Assembly: GCF_023734775.1 (NCBI RefSeq)
Contig: NZ_AP025732.1
Location: forward strand, 620,001 to 684,000
Direction of reading: 5' to 3'
Source: Nostoc cf. commune SO-36
GTDB taxonomy: Bacteria; Cyanobacteriota; Cyanobacteriia; Cyanobacteriales; Nostocaceae
DNA length: 64,000 nucleotides
Shown: piece after piece, positions 18,101-25,273 of the stretch
Position numbering within the stretch: the stretch's first letter is position 1
How the letters are laid out: every line of letters begins with the position of its first letter
Translations under genes and position numbers: made by a program
The notes under the pieces: model-generated
What the model saw: only the letters and a program-made list of their open reading frames with translations
Databases searched by the model: none
Told to the model about the DNA's origin: nothing

Positions 18101-20790
18101 TTGAGCAGGAGTACATTGCTTACGAATACCGTTGGTTACATGCTGATGGAACTTATCACTGGTTCTACGAAAAGATGAGGTTAATTTATGACGAAGCTAA
18201 CTACCCAATAGAGTGCGTTGGTTATTGGGCAGACATTAACGATCGCAAATTGGCAGAATTAGCTTTGCAGTCAGGTCAACAGCAATATCAACTTTTAGCA
18301 GAAGCCTCGCCAGCTTGTATATTTCACACTGATGCAGATGGCAATGTCTTATATTTTAATCAACGTTGGAGTGAAATTACTGGATGCAGTTTAGAAGAAT
18401 CACTGGGAAGAGGTTGGGTAAATGCTGTACATCCAGATGACCGTGAGCAGCTATTGTTTACATGGAGTCAAGCAAGAGTTGCTAAATCAATGTATAAATA
18501 CGAAAATCGTATTTTACGTGATGATAGTACCATCGTTTGGGTAATTTGTCAGGCTTTGCCAGAATTCAGAGACAATGGCGAAATTAAAGGCTACATCGGT
18601 ACAATTACAGATATTACCGAGAGAAAATTGGCAGAAGAAGCCTTGCGTGAGAGTGCAGAACGAGAAAGAGCGATCGCTCAAGTAATTCAAAGGATGCGCC
18701 AAACCCTCGATTTAGAAACAATATTCGCGGCTACCACCGAAGAATTACGGCAAGTACTCAACTGCGATCGGGTTGTTGTCTATCGTTTCAATCCCCACTG
18801 GAGTGGCGAATTTGTCTCTGAGTCGGTGGCTAACGGTTGGATTTCTTTAATAGAAGAACACAACAATGATCCCTATCTGACAGAGGGTATTTTACAAGAT
18901 GGCCGTTGCCTAGCAAAAATTTTGAATATTGTGGATAACCAGGTGGAAGATTATTATGTGCAAGCAACCCCAGGTGCAGGTTTCCGCAGTGTCCCAGACA
19001 TTTACAACGCTGAGTTTGATCCTGTTTATATCAAACTCTTAGAGCGCTTTCAGGCAAAAGCCTATATTATTGTCCCCATTTTGTATGGTAGTCAGCTTTG
19101 GGGATTACTAGCGAGTTATCAAAATTCCGATCCCCGCCAATGGAAACCAGAAGAAATCAACATTGTAGTTCAAATTGGCAATCAGTTGGGTGTTGCTTTA
19201 CAGCAGGCACAATTGCTAGCGCAAACTCAAAGGCAGTCACAAGCGTTGCAAGAAGCTGTGATCGTTGCTGATACTGCTAACCGCGCCAAAAGCGAATTTC
19301 TTGCCAACATGAGCCACGAATTGCGTACCCCACTCAACGCTATCCTCGGTTTTACCCAAGTCATGAGCCACGATCATGATTTATCTACTGAACATCAGCA
19401 AAATCTAGCAATCATTAATCGTGCTGGCGAACATCTCCTCAACTTAATTAACGACATTTTAGAAATGTCTAAAATTGAAGCCGGCAGAATCACATTAAAT
19501 CTCAACAGTTTTGACTTAATTCGCCTCTTAGAAAACCTCGAAGAGATGTTACGCTTCCGTGCCATCTCCAAAGGATTAGAATTAGTTTTTGAATATACAT
19601 CTTACCTCCCGCAGTACATCCAAGCTGATGAAAGTAAGCTGCGTCAAGTTTTACTTAACCTCTTAGGAAATGCAATCAAATTTACTGATACTGGGAGGGT
19701 AACGCTGCGGGTGGGGATGGGAGTAGGGGGAGCAGGGGAGCAGAGGAGAATAATTAATCCTCAATTTCCAATCCTCAATTCCCAACCCCTAATGTTCGAG
19801 GTACAAGACACTGGTTGCGGTATTGCCGCACAAGAAATTGACTTGCTGTTTGAAGCTTTTGGGCAAACTGAAACCGGAAGAAAATCGCAACAGGGAACAG
19901 GGTTAGGTTTAGCAATTAGCCGTAAATACGTGCAACTAATGGGGGGAGATATTAGTGTTACTAGCACTATTAACGAAGGAAGTAAATTTGCTTTTGATAT
20001 TCAAATTGGTCTAGCCACAGCAAGCGAAATCCAGGTCAAAAAAACTAGCCGCCAAGTTATTAGTTTAACGCCCGATCAAAGCGAATACCGCATTTTAGTG
20101 GTTGATGACGCTATAGACAGCCGTTTAGTGCTAGTGAAAATTCTGACATCCATCGGTTTTGCAGTCCAGGAAGCGGCAAATGGCAGCGAAGCGATCGCAC
20201 TTTGGCAGACATGGCAACCACACCTAATTTTAATGGATATGCGGATGCCGATTATGGATGGCTACGAAGCCACAAAAGTTATTAAAACTAGAGAAACCTC
20301 AATCCAAAATCTCAGTTGCGCTTCCAGCACAGCAGAGGTGCAACCTAATATGCAAAATCGGCAGACTATTATTATTGCCTTAACTGCTAATGCCTTTGAG
20401 GAACAACGCGAGGCAATGCTGAAAGCGGGTTGCGATGATTATATTAACAAGCCTTTCCGTGAAGAACAATTACTAGAAAAATTGAGCAAATATTTAGGAG
20501 CTCAATATATTTATCAAGAAGAAAGCTATCAGCTAACAAACGCAGAGCAACAAGGAAAAAAATCAATATTGACGCTCATAGATTTAGCTCCTTTATTATC
20601 TGCAATGTCACCTGAATGGGTGAAGAAATTGTGTAATGCCGCAGCTCAATGTAGTGATGACCTAATTTTAGAATTAATTGAGCAAATCCCTTCAGAAAAT
20701 GCCGTATTGCAAAATACTATTAAGAATTTAGCCCATGATTTTCAGTTTGAAAAAATTATGGAATTAACGAGTATTTCCGAAGCATTATAG
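15121..20790 (+). CDS. Hybrid sensor histidine kinase, pseudo-receiver/PAS/GAF/HisKA/HATPase/receiver
   Basis: This very large 1889-residue cytosolic sensor has, in order: a degenerate receiver (about 5-120), PAS (193-315), GAF (340-490), PAS (500-625), GAF (640-790), three PAS (795-1175), a cyanobacteriochrome-like GAF (1191-1370), HisKA with His1399 in MSHELRTP, HATPase (about 1510-1640, G box GTGLGLAISR), and a receiver with Asp1706. A helical tail follows (1800-1889). The first receiver has Asn56 in place of the phospho-Asp and Gln in place of the switch Lys (ITQPF). The third GAF lacks the chromophore Cys. A low-complexity insert of about 25 residues lies in the ATPase domain. No membrane segment is seen. 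The signal is unknown. Confidence 0.92.
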   Translation: MDAQKIKILLVDDNLENLHFLSGIFQNQGYQVQSVVSSELAINTALASTPDLFLVNVLILEIDCYALYQSLKANYKTQEIPIIVFGILDKISEIINIFNLGEIDYITQPFQTKEALLRVQNQLTLLSLKKQLKQKDTQLQQEIKERQRVAVELSIRDRQIEEIFKEIPIHVSKTICREVYQSEHLLVEAALKKSERQYRHLVETSQDMIWSVDIDGLITFVNPAVKQIYGYEPHEMIGRALTDFISPTQVAQDKVAFKGVFQGKSIFQHETTCVAKDGSLLYLMFNAIALHNQEGQVIGMTGTASNITQRRRAERLLGKKAIKLRNHNLVLTQLAQNKTLYQGDLKAALSIITETAVKNIGVERASVWLYDETSIRIQCFDLFEGSHNQHSEGLSFSAVDYPAYFAALQQDQPIAANDAHSDPRTKEFSASYSRLNIISILDTPIRLEGKTVGVLCLEAVGVTHHWTLEDQNFARSLGNLTSLALEAKERQRAEAARRASEEKLASAFRSSPDPIALITVGNKRYIEVNDSFCRFFGYSRSQVIDRTNEELNLWVNPEEYNFFTHILQQKKAIRNYEIDVCTSTGEIRTTLLSAEMIKIDEQWYVLGTTKDITERKQAENESRLLLLTTQAITRANDVNSALAVVLRLICHTIGWDFGEAWISNKDGTVLEHNLGWYGEENSLAEFSSQSQTVKFALGLGLPGRIWQSQEPEWIEDVSQVTEPVFLRSHQAAKAGLKAVFGVPILAGNQVLAVLVFFKRSSVVEDRRLLLLVSAVAAQLGGLIERKTLEQELALREARLNAFFSSAPVGMNIVDSQLRFVQINQLLAEINGLPQQDHIGKTIYEVLPHIALEIEPIYQQVLLTGEPILNQELSGVSIKQPDIIRHFLASYFPIPGEGDRPSGVGTVLVEISYRKHIEQELGLANERLQYLLTSSPVVIYSSKTSEDFNTTFISENVKEMVGYEAREFIENSSFWLHHVHPHDIELISEKFSHLIEQEYIAYEYRWLHADGTYHWFYEKMRLIYDEANYPIECVGYWADINDRKLAELALQSGQQQYQLLAEASPACIFHTDADGNVLYFNQRWSEITGCSLEESLGRGWVNAVHPDDREQLLFTWSQARVAKSMYKYENRILRDDSTIVWVICQALPEFRDNGEIKGYIGTITDITERKLAEEALRESAERERAIAQVIQRMRQTLDLETIFAATTEELRQVLNCDRVVVYRFNPHWSGEFVSESVANGWISLIEEHNNDPYLTEGILQDGRCLAKILNIVDNQVEDYYVQATPGAGFRSVPDIYNAEFDPVYIKLLERFQAKAYIIVPILYGSQLWGLLASYQNSDPRQWKPEEINIVVQIGNQLGVALQQAQLLAQTQRQSQALQEAVIVADTANRAKSEFLANMSHELRTPLNAILGFTQVMSHDHDLSTEHQQNLAIINRAGEHLLNLINDILEMSKIEAGRITLNLNSFDLIRLLENLEEMLRFRAISKGLELVFEYTSYLPQYIQADESKLRQVLLNLLGNAIKFTDTGRVTLRVGMGVGGAGEQRRIINPQFPILNSQPLMFEVQDTGCGIAAQEIDLLFEAFGQTETGRKSQQGTGLGLAISRKYVQLMGGDISVTSTINEGSKFAFDIQIGLATASEIQVKKTSRQVISLTPDQSEYRILVVDDAIDSRLVLVKILTSIGFAVQEAANGSEAIALWQTWQPHLILMDMRMPIMDGYEATKVIKTRETSIQNLSCASSTAEVQPNMQNRQTIIIALTANAFEEQREAMLKAGCDDYINKPFREEQLLEKLSKYLGAQYIYQEESYQLTNAEQQGKKSILTLIDLAPLLSAMSPEWVKKLCNAAAQCSDDLILELIEQIPSENAVLQNTIKNLAHDFQFEKIMELTSISEAL
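19705..19795. repeat. Low-complexity repeat translated inside the kinase ATPase domain
   Basis: The run GGGGATGGGAGTAGGGGGAG, then GCAGGGGAGCAGAGGAG, then two copies of the type AATCCTCAATT(T)CC(C)AA are intergenic-type Nostoc short repeats. Here they are read in frame, adding roughly residues 1529-1556 between two beta strands of HATPase. Confidence 0.7.
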
Positions 20791-20812
20791 CAATTCTCAT
20801 TTTAATGAGATA

Positions 20813-20920
20813 CATAGTAGGGGCGCACATTTGTGCATTGGTGTCAATTTCAGCCTAAATCCCTTTAAAAGCTCGTTTCCAGCCTCTGGGCTGAAAATGC
20901 TTTTGTGTGCCCCTACTATG
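20813..20920. repeat. MITE-like element with 17-base ends
   Basis: The left end CATAGTAGGGGCGCACA and the right end TGTGTGCCCCTACTATG are near-perfect inverted repeats around about 75 bases. It starts 23 bases after the kinase stop codon and may double as its transcription terminator. Confidence 0.75.
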
Positions 20921-21428
20921 CTAATCAAACTGAGTAGTGCTGGATAAATAAATTTCTATGGCTACTTGAAACCTTTACTATAAGGGATTGACTAACATTC
21001 TCAGGGTTACTGTGGTTGAGCAGCAGGATAAGGGATACAGTAATGCTATCCGACCACGGTGATGCCTACTTCAAAATGAGTAAATTGGCTGTCTAACTAA
21101 TGATGTGCTTTTTCTAGTCAAACTTAAACTACTCCTGTTGATTTCTGAACTCAGGTTAGGCATTTCTTGCCAGCACTGACGACAGAACCAGTAGGTTTCT
21201 TGTGAACGAATGTGACGAAGCATTTGGTTGAGCAGCAAGGGCAGTTTGCCATAAAATTATTGTTTTATTAAAAAAGTTAAACACAAACAGGTAATTTGCT
21301 TTTGGCTTCACTACCAACACTTTTAATTTATAAGCAGAAAATAAAGAACTAATAAAGAAATGAAAGTAGTTAACAAATTTTAAAAATATCCACAAGCATT
21401 GCTCACTCCCTATTTTACCCACTTTTGT
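20921..21428. other. Gene-free region between convergent signalling genes
   Basis: I see no convincing frame. GGTTGAGCAGCAGGATAAGG (21012-21031) and GGTTGAGCAGCAAGGGCAG (about 21226) are two similar words of unknown meaning. The rest is AT-rich. Confidence 0.35.
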
Positions 21429-21848
21429 TTAATCCATTAGTGAAGTAAAATCCCAACCCAGCAATTGAGCAACCTGAGCAGGGAGGGTAACAGGATCAAA
21501 AGGTTTGGAGATGACACCTGCGACTTGATATTGTCGCAGAACTTGTGAATCTAACCATCGCGCTTTAGCACTGAGCAAGACTACAGGAATAGTTTGAGTT
21601 TCTGGATTATTTCTGAGTTTATTCATCAACTTAAAACTATCCACATCATGGATTGAGATATCTAATACAATTGCATCAGGACTATGGCGGACTGCATTCT
21701 CCAATCCTTCTAATGGAGAATCTGCTGTCATCACATTCCAACCAGCTAAATCTTGGAGGCAAAATTTTACTATCTCACGTACATTCAGTTCATCATCAAT
21801 GAGCAATATCGTTTTGCCGCTTATATTTACCTCTCCTAGCATATTCAT
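21429..21848 (-). CDS. Single-domain (CheY-like) response regulator
   Basis: The 139-residue receiver has acidic pocket DDE near 18-20, phosphoacceptor Asp63 in AIVLDISIHD, and Lys115 in ISKPFDP. The usual MPxMDG loop is changed to IHDVDS. It ends just after the domain, so it is an output-less receiver that probably shuttles phosphate or binds a partner. It is the last gene of the minus-strand phosphorelay group and is paralogous to the next upstream receiver (21963-22340), which suggests a tandem duplication. Confidence 0.85.
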   Translation of the reverse strand: MNMLGEVNISGKTILLIDDELNVREIVKFCLQDLAGWNVMTADSPLEGLENAVRHSPDAIVLDISIHDVDSFKLMNKLRNNPETQTIPVVLLSAKARWLDSQVLRQYQVAGVISKPFDPVTLPAQVAQLLGWDFTSLMD

Positions 21849-21962
21849 TTCATTTTGTATACCTTTCGGGTGGTATAAAATATTTTTATCTGTAAGGAAA
21901 AAATATAGTTTACAAAAATAAAAAACTAATAAAGATATAAATTTTGTTACAAAACTTAATAA

Positions 21963-22340
21963 TTAAGCGTCCCAGCCAAGAATCTTGGTAACTTCGTTGC
22001 AAATAGAGGTGGGTTCAAAGGGTTTAGTAATCACCCCAGCAATTCCCATCTGGGCGAAACGGGCGCGATCGCTCGCTTGGACTTTTGCTGTTAACAAAAT
22101 CACTGGTATTGCTTGCGTTACAGAATTTGCTTGAAGTTGCTCGTATACTGCAAAGCCGTCCATGTCAGGCATCGACACATCAAGCAAAATAGCGGCAATA
22201 GGTTCTGTCTGGGCGATTTTTAATCCTTCTTCCCCTGATGCAGCTGTCAGAGTGTCCCATCCTCCCAAGTCTTCTAAACAAGCTTGTACTAATTCGCGGA
22301 TTCGTTCTTCATCATCCACAATCAACAATCTTTTAGTCAT
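21963..22340 (-). CDS. Single-domain (CheY-like) response regulator
   Basis: The 125-residue receiver has IVDDEE near 7-12, phosphoacceptor Asp54 in ILLDVSMPDMDG, and Lys106 in ITKPFEP. All core residues are intact. It lies downstream of the sensor kinase gene on the same strand with a spacer of about 65 bases that contains a heptamer array. The start ATG itself is the last repeat unit of that array, and no Shine-Dalgarno sequence is visible. It is probably the phosphate acceptor of the neighbouring kinase. Confidence 0.88.
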   Translation of the reverse strand: MTKRLLIVDDEERIRELVQACLEDLGGWDTLTAASGEEGLKIAQTEPIAAILLDVSMPDMDGFAVYEQLQANSVTQAIPVILLTAKVQASDRARFAQMGIAGVITKPFEPTSICNEVTKILGWDA

Positions 22341-22376
22341 TTGTCATTTGTCATTTGTCATTTGTCATTTGTCATT
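22336..22376. repeat. Heptamer array (ATTTGTC)n
   Basis: Five perfect tandem copies of ATTTGTC (AAATGAC on the coding strand) lie between the sensor kinase and the receiver gene. Each unit supplies an ATG in a different frame; the last is the receiver start codon. Confidence 0.9.
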
Positions 22377-22404
22377 AATTATTCTTTCTCCCCCTGCCCC
22401 CTGC

Positions 22405-24903
22405 CTAATTTCCCGGCAATGGCAGAGTGAAGAAAAACGTACTGCCGACACTAACAGTACTTTCAGCCCAGATTTGCCCACCGTGCTGATCAATAATACT
22501 ACGGCAGATTGCCAATCCCAAGCCCGTGCCGCCTTTGGTGCGAGAATCAGAGGCATCTACTTGCTGAAATCGTCCAAAGATTGTTTCTAATTTCTCTGCT
22601 GGGATACCTCGCCCTCGATCTGCGATCTGGAAGAGTACGCGATCTGTTTGCTTCTGGACATTCAGGGAAATAGTAGAATTGGCAGGCGAGAATTTAATCG
22701 CATTACCTAACAGATTGGTGAGTGTTTGCACAATGGCATCAGCATCTGCCCAAACTTGAGCATTGCCAGGGTGGATATTAAAGGTGATATTTTGCTGATT
22801 GGCGATCGCTTGCACTCCTGCGACTGCTTGTTGAATTAAATCAGCTGCATTGCAGGTTGTCTTTTCTAAGACAGTTCGATCCGATTCTAAGCGTTCCAAA
22901 TCGAGAATATCGTTGACAAGACGCACTAAGCGATCGCTGTCGATGGCTGCAATTTCAATCATCCGCTTAAACTTGTCTGGTTTTTTGTCGTAGATACCAG
23001 TTTGTAGTAAACCCAGTGCCGCCCGAATTGCAGTTAAAGGAGTGCGGAGTTCGTGACTAACGATGCCAATAAACTCACTCTTGATCAGATCAATCTGCTG
23101 TAGTTCAGTGATATCTTCGGCAATACCACCAATCCGAAGTAACTCTCCTAGTTCATTTTTGATCGGGAATGCGCGATCGCGAATCCAACGGATTGAACCA
23201 TCAGCACGGATAATGCGATATTTCTTATCCCATTGTCCTGTTGTGATCTTTTCAATTTCGATGCGCTGGCGATCTTCTGGGTGAATTGCATCTAACCAAC
23301 CCGAATAGTTGTTATACAAGTCTTTACAACTTCTTTGCCAGATGGTTTCATAAGCATTGCTCACATATAGAACTTGCTGACTTTGATTATCGGTCATCCA
23401 AAATACTGCTTGGATATTTTCTGTCAGCTGACGAAACTTTTCTTCGCTCTCGCGTAAAGCTTCTTCGATGCCTTTGCGCTCAGTGATATCTTGGTGAACC
23501 GCAACCAGAACGTCGCCGTAGTCGGGATGCCTGAATACAGAAGTCGTCACATTACACCAAAATGGTGTACCATCTTTTTTAACATTCTGGACTTCATCGG
23601 TAGCTTCAGTATTTCGTAAGACCGCAGATAGAGTGGCTTGATTTACATCTTTAGTAGTTACCGATTCGGTGACATAGTTCACAACCGAAACGTGCTGACC
23701 AGTGAGTTCACCAGAGTCATAGCCAAACATCTGTTCAAATTTTGGATTGGCATAGACAATAACTGCATTATCAGCTCTCACCAAGCAAATGCCTTCCCCC
23801 ATATTCCGGGTGATTACAGCCTGAAGCTCCAGCATTTGCGCCTGTTCTAAAAGTTTGAGTTGGGTTTGTTGCTGCTCTATGACTGTTTTTTGCAGGCGAT
23901 CGTTCATCTGTGTGAGTTGGGCAGTGCGTTCTTGCACCCGTTGCTCAAGTTCGGCATTCAGTTGTTGCAGGGCAATTTGTGCTTCTTTGCGCTCTGTCAG
24001 TTCAGTCTGTAACTGTTCAAACAAAGCAGCTTGCTGAATAGCAATGCTTACCTGCGTTCCTAACTGCTGCAACAGAGCAATTTCTGAAGATTGCCACTCA
24101 CGAGGAGCCGCACAGTGATGAGCCGCCAGTAGCCCCCATAATTCATCTCCTAAAAAAACCGGAACGACCAGATTTGCCCTCACCTGGAGACTTGCTAAAA
24201 ATTTAAAGTGACAGGAACTAATTCCGGCAGTATAAATATCAGCTTTTGCAGTGACTAAGCCCCCTTTAAAAAGTTTGACGCTATCTTCACCAATGCAAGG
24301 GTCACTAATCTGGAGTGGTAAAATGGGCATCCATTCTGGTGCAACAGACTCAACAATGGTAGTTCCACCCCAGCCATGAGAAAACTGGAAAATGATGACG
24401 CGATCGCACTTCAGAAACTGCCGCACTTCATCAACAGTAGTTTGCAAGATATCTTGTAAATTGAGCGATCGCCGGATGCGCTGGCTCATCTCCATCACTA
24501 AGCGCTGTTGCTCAAATTGCTGTTGCAGCTTATGTTGTGCTTGTTTGCGCTCTTCAATATCCATAATAGTTCCCGTCATGCGAATAGGCTGACCTGCTTG
24601 GTTATAAAATGCGTTTCCCCGTCCTTCAACCCAGTGAATGCTATCATCTGCCCAAATAATGCGATACTCATGCTGATAGATGCTATGAGATTGCAATGCC
24701 TGTTGGATTGCTTGTTTGACCGTTTGGCGATCTTCAGGATGCAGGCAGGCATTATATGTTTCATACTTACCATCAAAACTTCCAACAGCCAAGCCGAATA
24801 ACTGTTCGTGTTCTGGCGACCACTTGATTTCTCCTGTCACCATATCCCAGTCCCCACATTCCCATGTGCGCTGCCGATAGAGCCATCCGCAATTGCTTGG
24901 CAT
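22405..24903 (-). CDS. Sensor histidine kinase, PAS-GAF-PAS-PAS-HisKA-HATPase (main part of a split gene)
   Basis: In order: PAS (about 10-115, with DWDMVTGEIKW), GAF (130-300), coiled coil, PAS (360-475), PAS (485-600), HisKA with MSHELRTP-type motif IVSHELRTPLTAIRA, and HATPase with NLLGNAIKFSP and GTGLGLAICRS. The GAF resembles cyanobacteriochromes and keeps a Cys-His pair in SSCHFKFL (Cys231), the usual bilin attachment position. The first 20 or so residues of this frame are spurious. The true N-terminus is encoded by the overlapping frame at 24773-25273, and one extra base in GGGG at 24852-24855 separates them. It belongs to an operon with the regulator upstream. Confidence 0.88.
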   Translation of the reverse strand: MPSNCGWLYRQRTWECGDWDMVTGEIKWSPEHEQLFGLAVGSFDGKYETYNACLHPEDRQTVKQAIQQALQSHSIYQHEYRIIWADDSIHWVEGRGNAFYNQAGQPIRMTGTIMDIEERKQAQHKLQQQFEQQRLVMEMSQRIRRSLNLQDILQTTVDEVRQFLKCDRVIIFQFSHGWGGTTIVESVAPEWMPILPLQISDPCIGEDSVKLFKGGLVTAKADIYTAGISSCHFKFLASLQVRANLVVPVFLGDELWGLLAAHHCAAPREWQSSEIALLQQLGTQVSIAIQQAALFEQLQTELTERKEAQIALQQLNAELEQRVQERTAQLTQMNDRLQKTVIEQQQTQLKLLEQAQMLELQAVITRNMGEGICLVRADNAVIVYANPKFEQMFGYDSGELTGQHVSVVNYVTESVTTKDVNQATLSAVLRNTEATDEVQNVKKDGTPFWCNVTTSVFRHPDYGDVLVAVHQDITERKGIEEALRESEEKFRQLTENIQAVFWMTDNQSQQVLYVSNAYETIWQRSCKDLYNNYSGWLDAIHPEDRQRIEIEKITTGQWDKKYRIIRADGSIRWIRDRAFPIKNELGELLRIGGIAEDITELQQIDLIKSEFIGIVSHELRTPLTAIRAALGLLQTGIYDKKPDKFKRMIEIAAIDSDRLVRLVNDILDLERLESDRTVLEKTTCNAADLIQQAVAGVQAIANQQNITFNIHPGNAQVWADADAIVQTLTNLLGNAIKFSPANSTISLNVQKQTDRVLFQIADRGRGIPAEKLETIFGRFQQVDASDSRTKGGTGLGLAICRSIIDQHGGQIWAESTVSVGSTFFFTLPLPGN

Positions 24904-25273
24904 TTTCTTGAGCCAATTTTTGACTAAGTTGTTTAATTTTTTGTCTGCTGTGCTGAAGATTGCTAGTGAGCAGGTTAATCACTAAGGCAACCAGTAAGAA
25001 AATACTTAACCGCAATAATTCTTGTGGTGAATTGATCCAGAATTGAGATCGCGGAGGGATAAATAAATAATCAATTGCCAGTGTCGAAAGGAGAACTGTA
25101 ACAATCCCTGGCCGAAAGCCACCATACCAAGTACTTACAATGATCGCGATGTAGAAAAATCCACCAATTGTTCGAGAAATAAGCGGTTCTAGCCAGAGTG
25201 ATAGCGGCAGGGCGATCGCAGTTGATCCAACAGCAACACCGTAGGCCAATAATCGCTGATAAACTATGAGCAT
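24773..25273 (-). CDS. N-terminal membrane part of the split sensor kinase (DUF4118-like)
   Basis: The sequence begins MLIVYQRLLAYGVAVGS and has about four hydrophobic segments to residue 105, with YGGFRPGIV and IPPRSQFWIN typical of the KdpD-type DUF4118 membrane module. A coiled coil and the start of a PAS domain (RMALSAAHMGMW) follow. After that the frame runs into nonsense, while the same DNA in the next frame continues as GDWDMVTGEIKW. Removing one G from the GGGG at 24852-24855 would give MGMWDWDMVTGE, the expected sequence. The start overlaps the end of the upstream regulator by 10 bases, which indicates translational coupling. Confidence 0.85.
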   Translation of the reverse strand: MLIVYQRLLAYGVAVGSTAIALPLSLWLEPLISRTIGGFFYIAIIVSTWYGGFRPGIVTVLLSTLAIDYLFIPPRSQFWINSPQELLRLSIFLLVALVINLLTSNLQHSRQKIKQLSQKLAQENAKQLRMALSAAHMGMWGLGYGDRRNQVVARTRTVIRLGCWKF

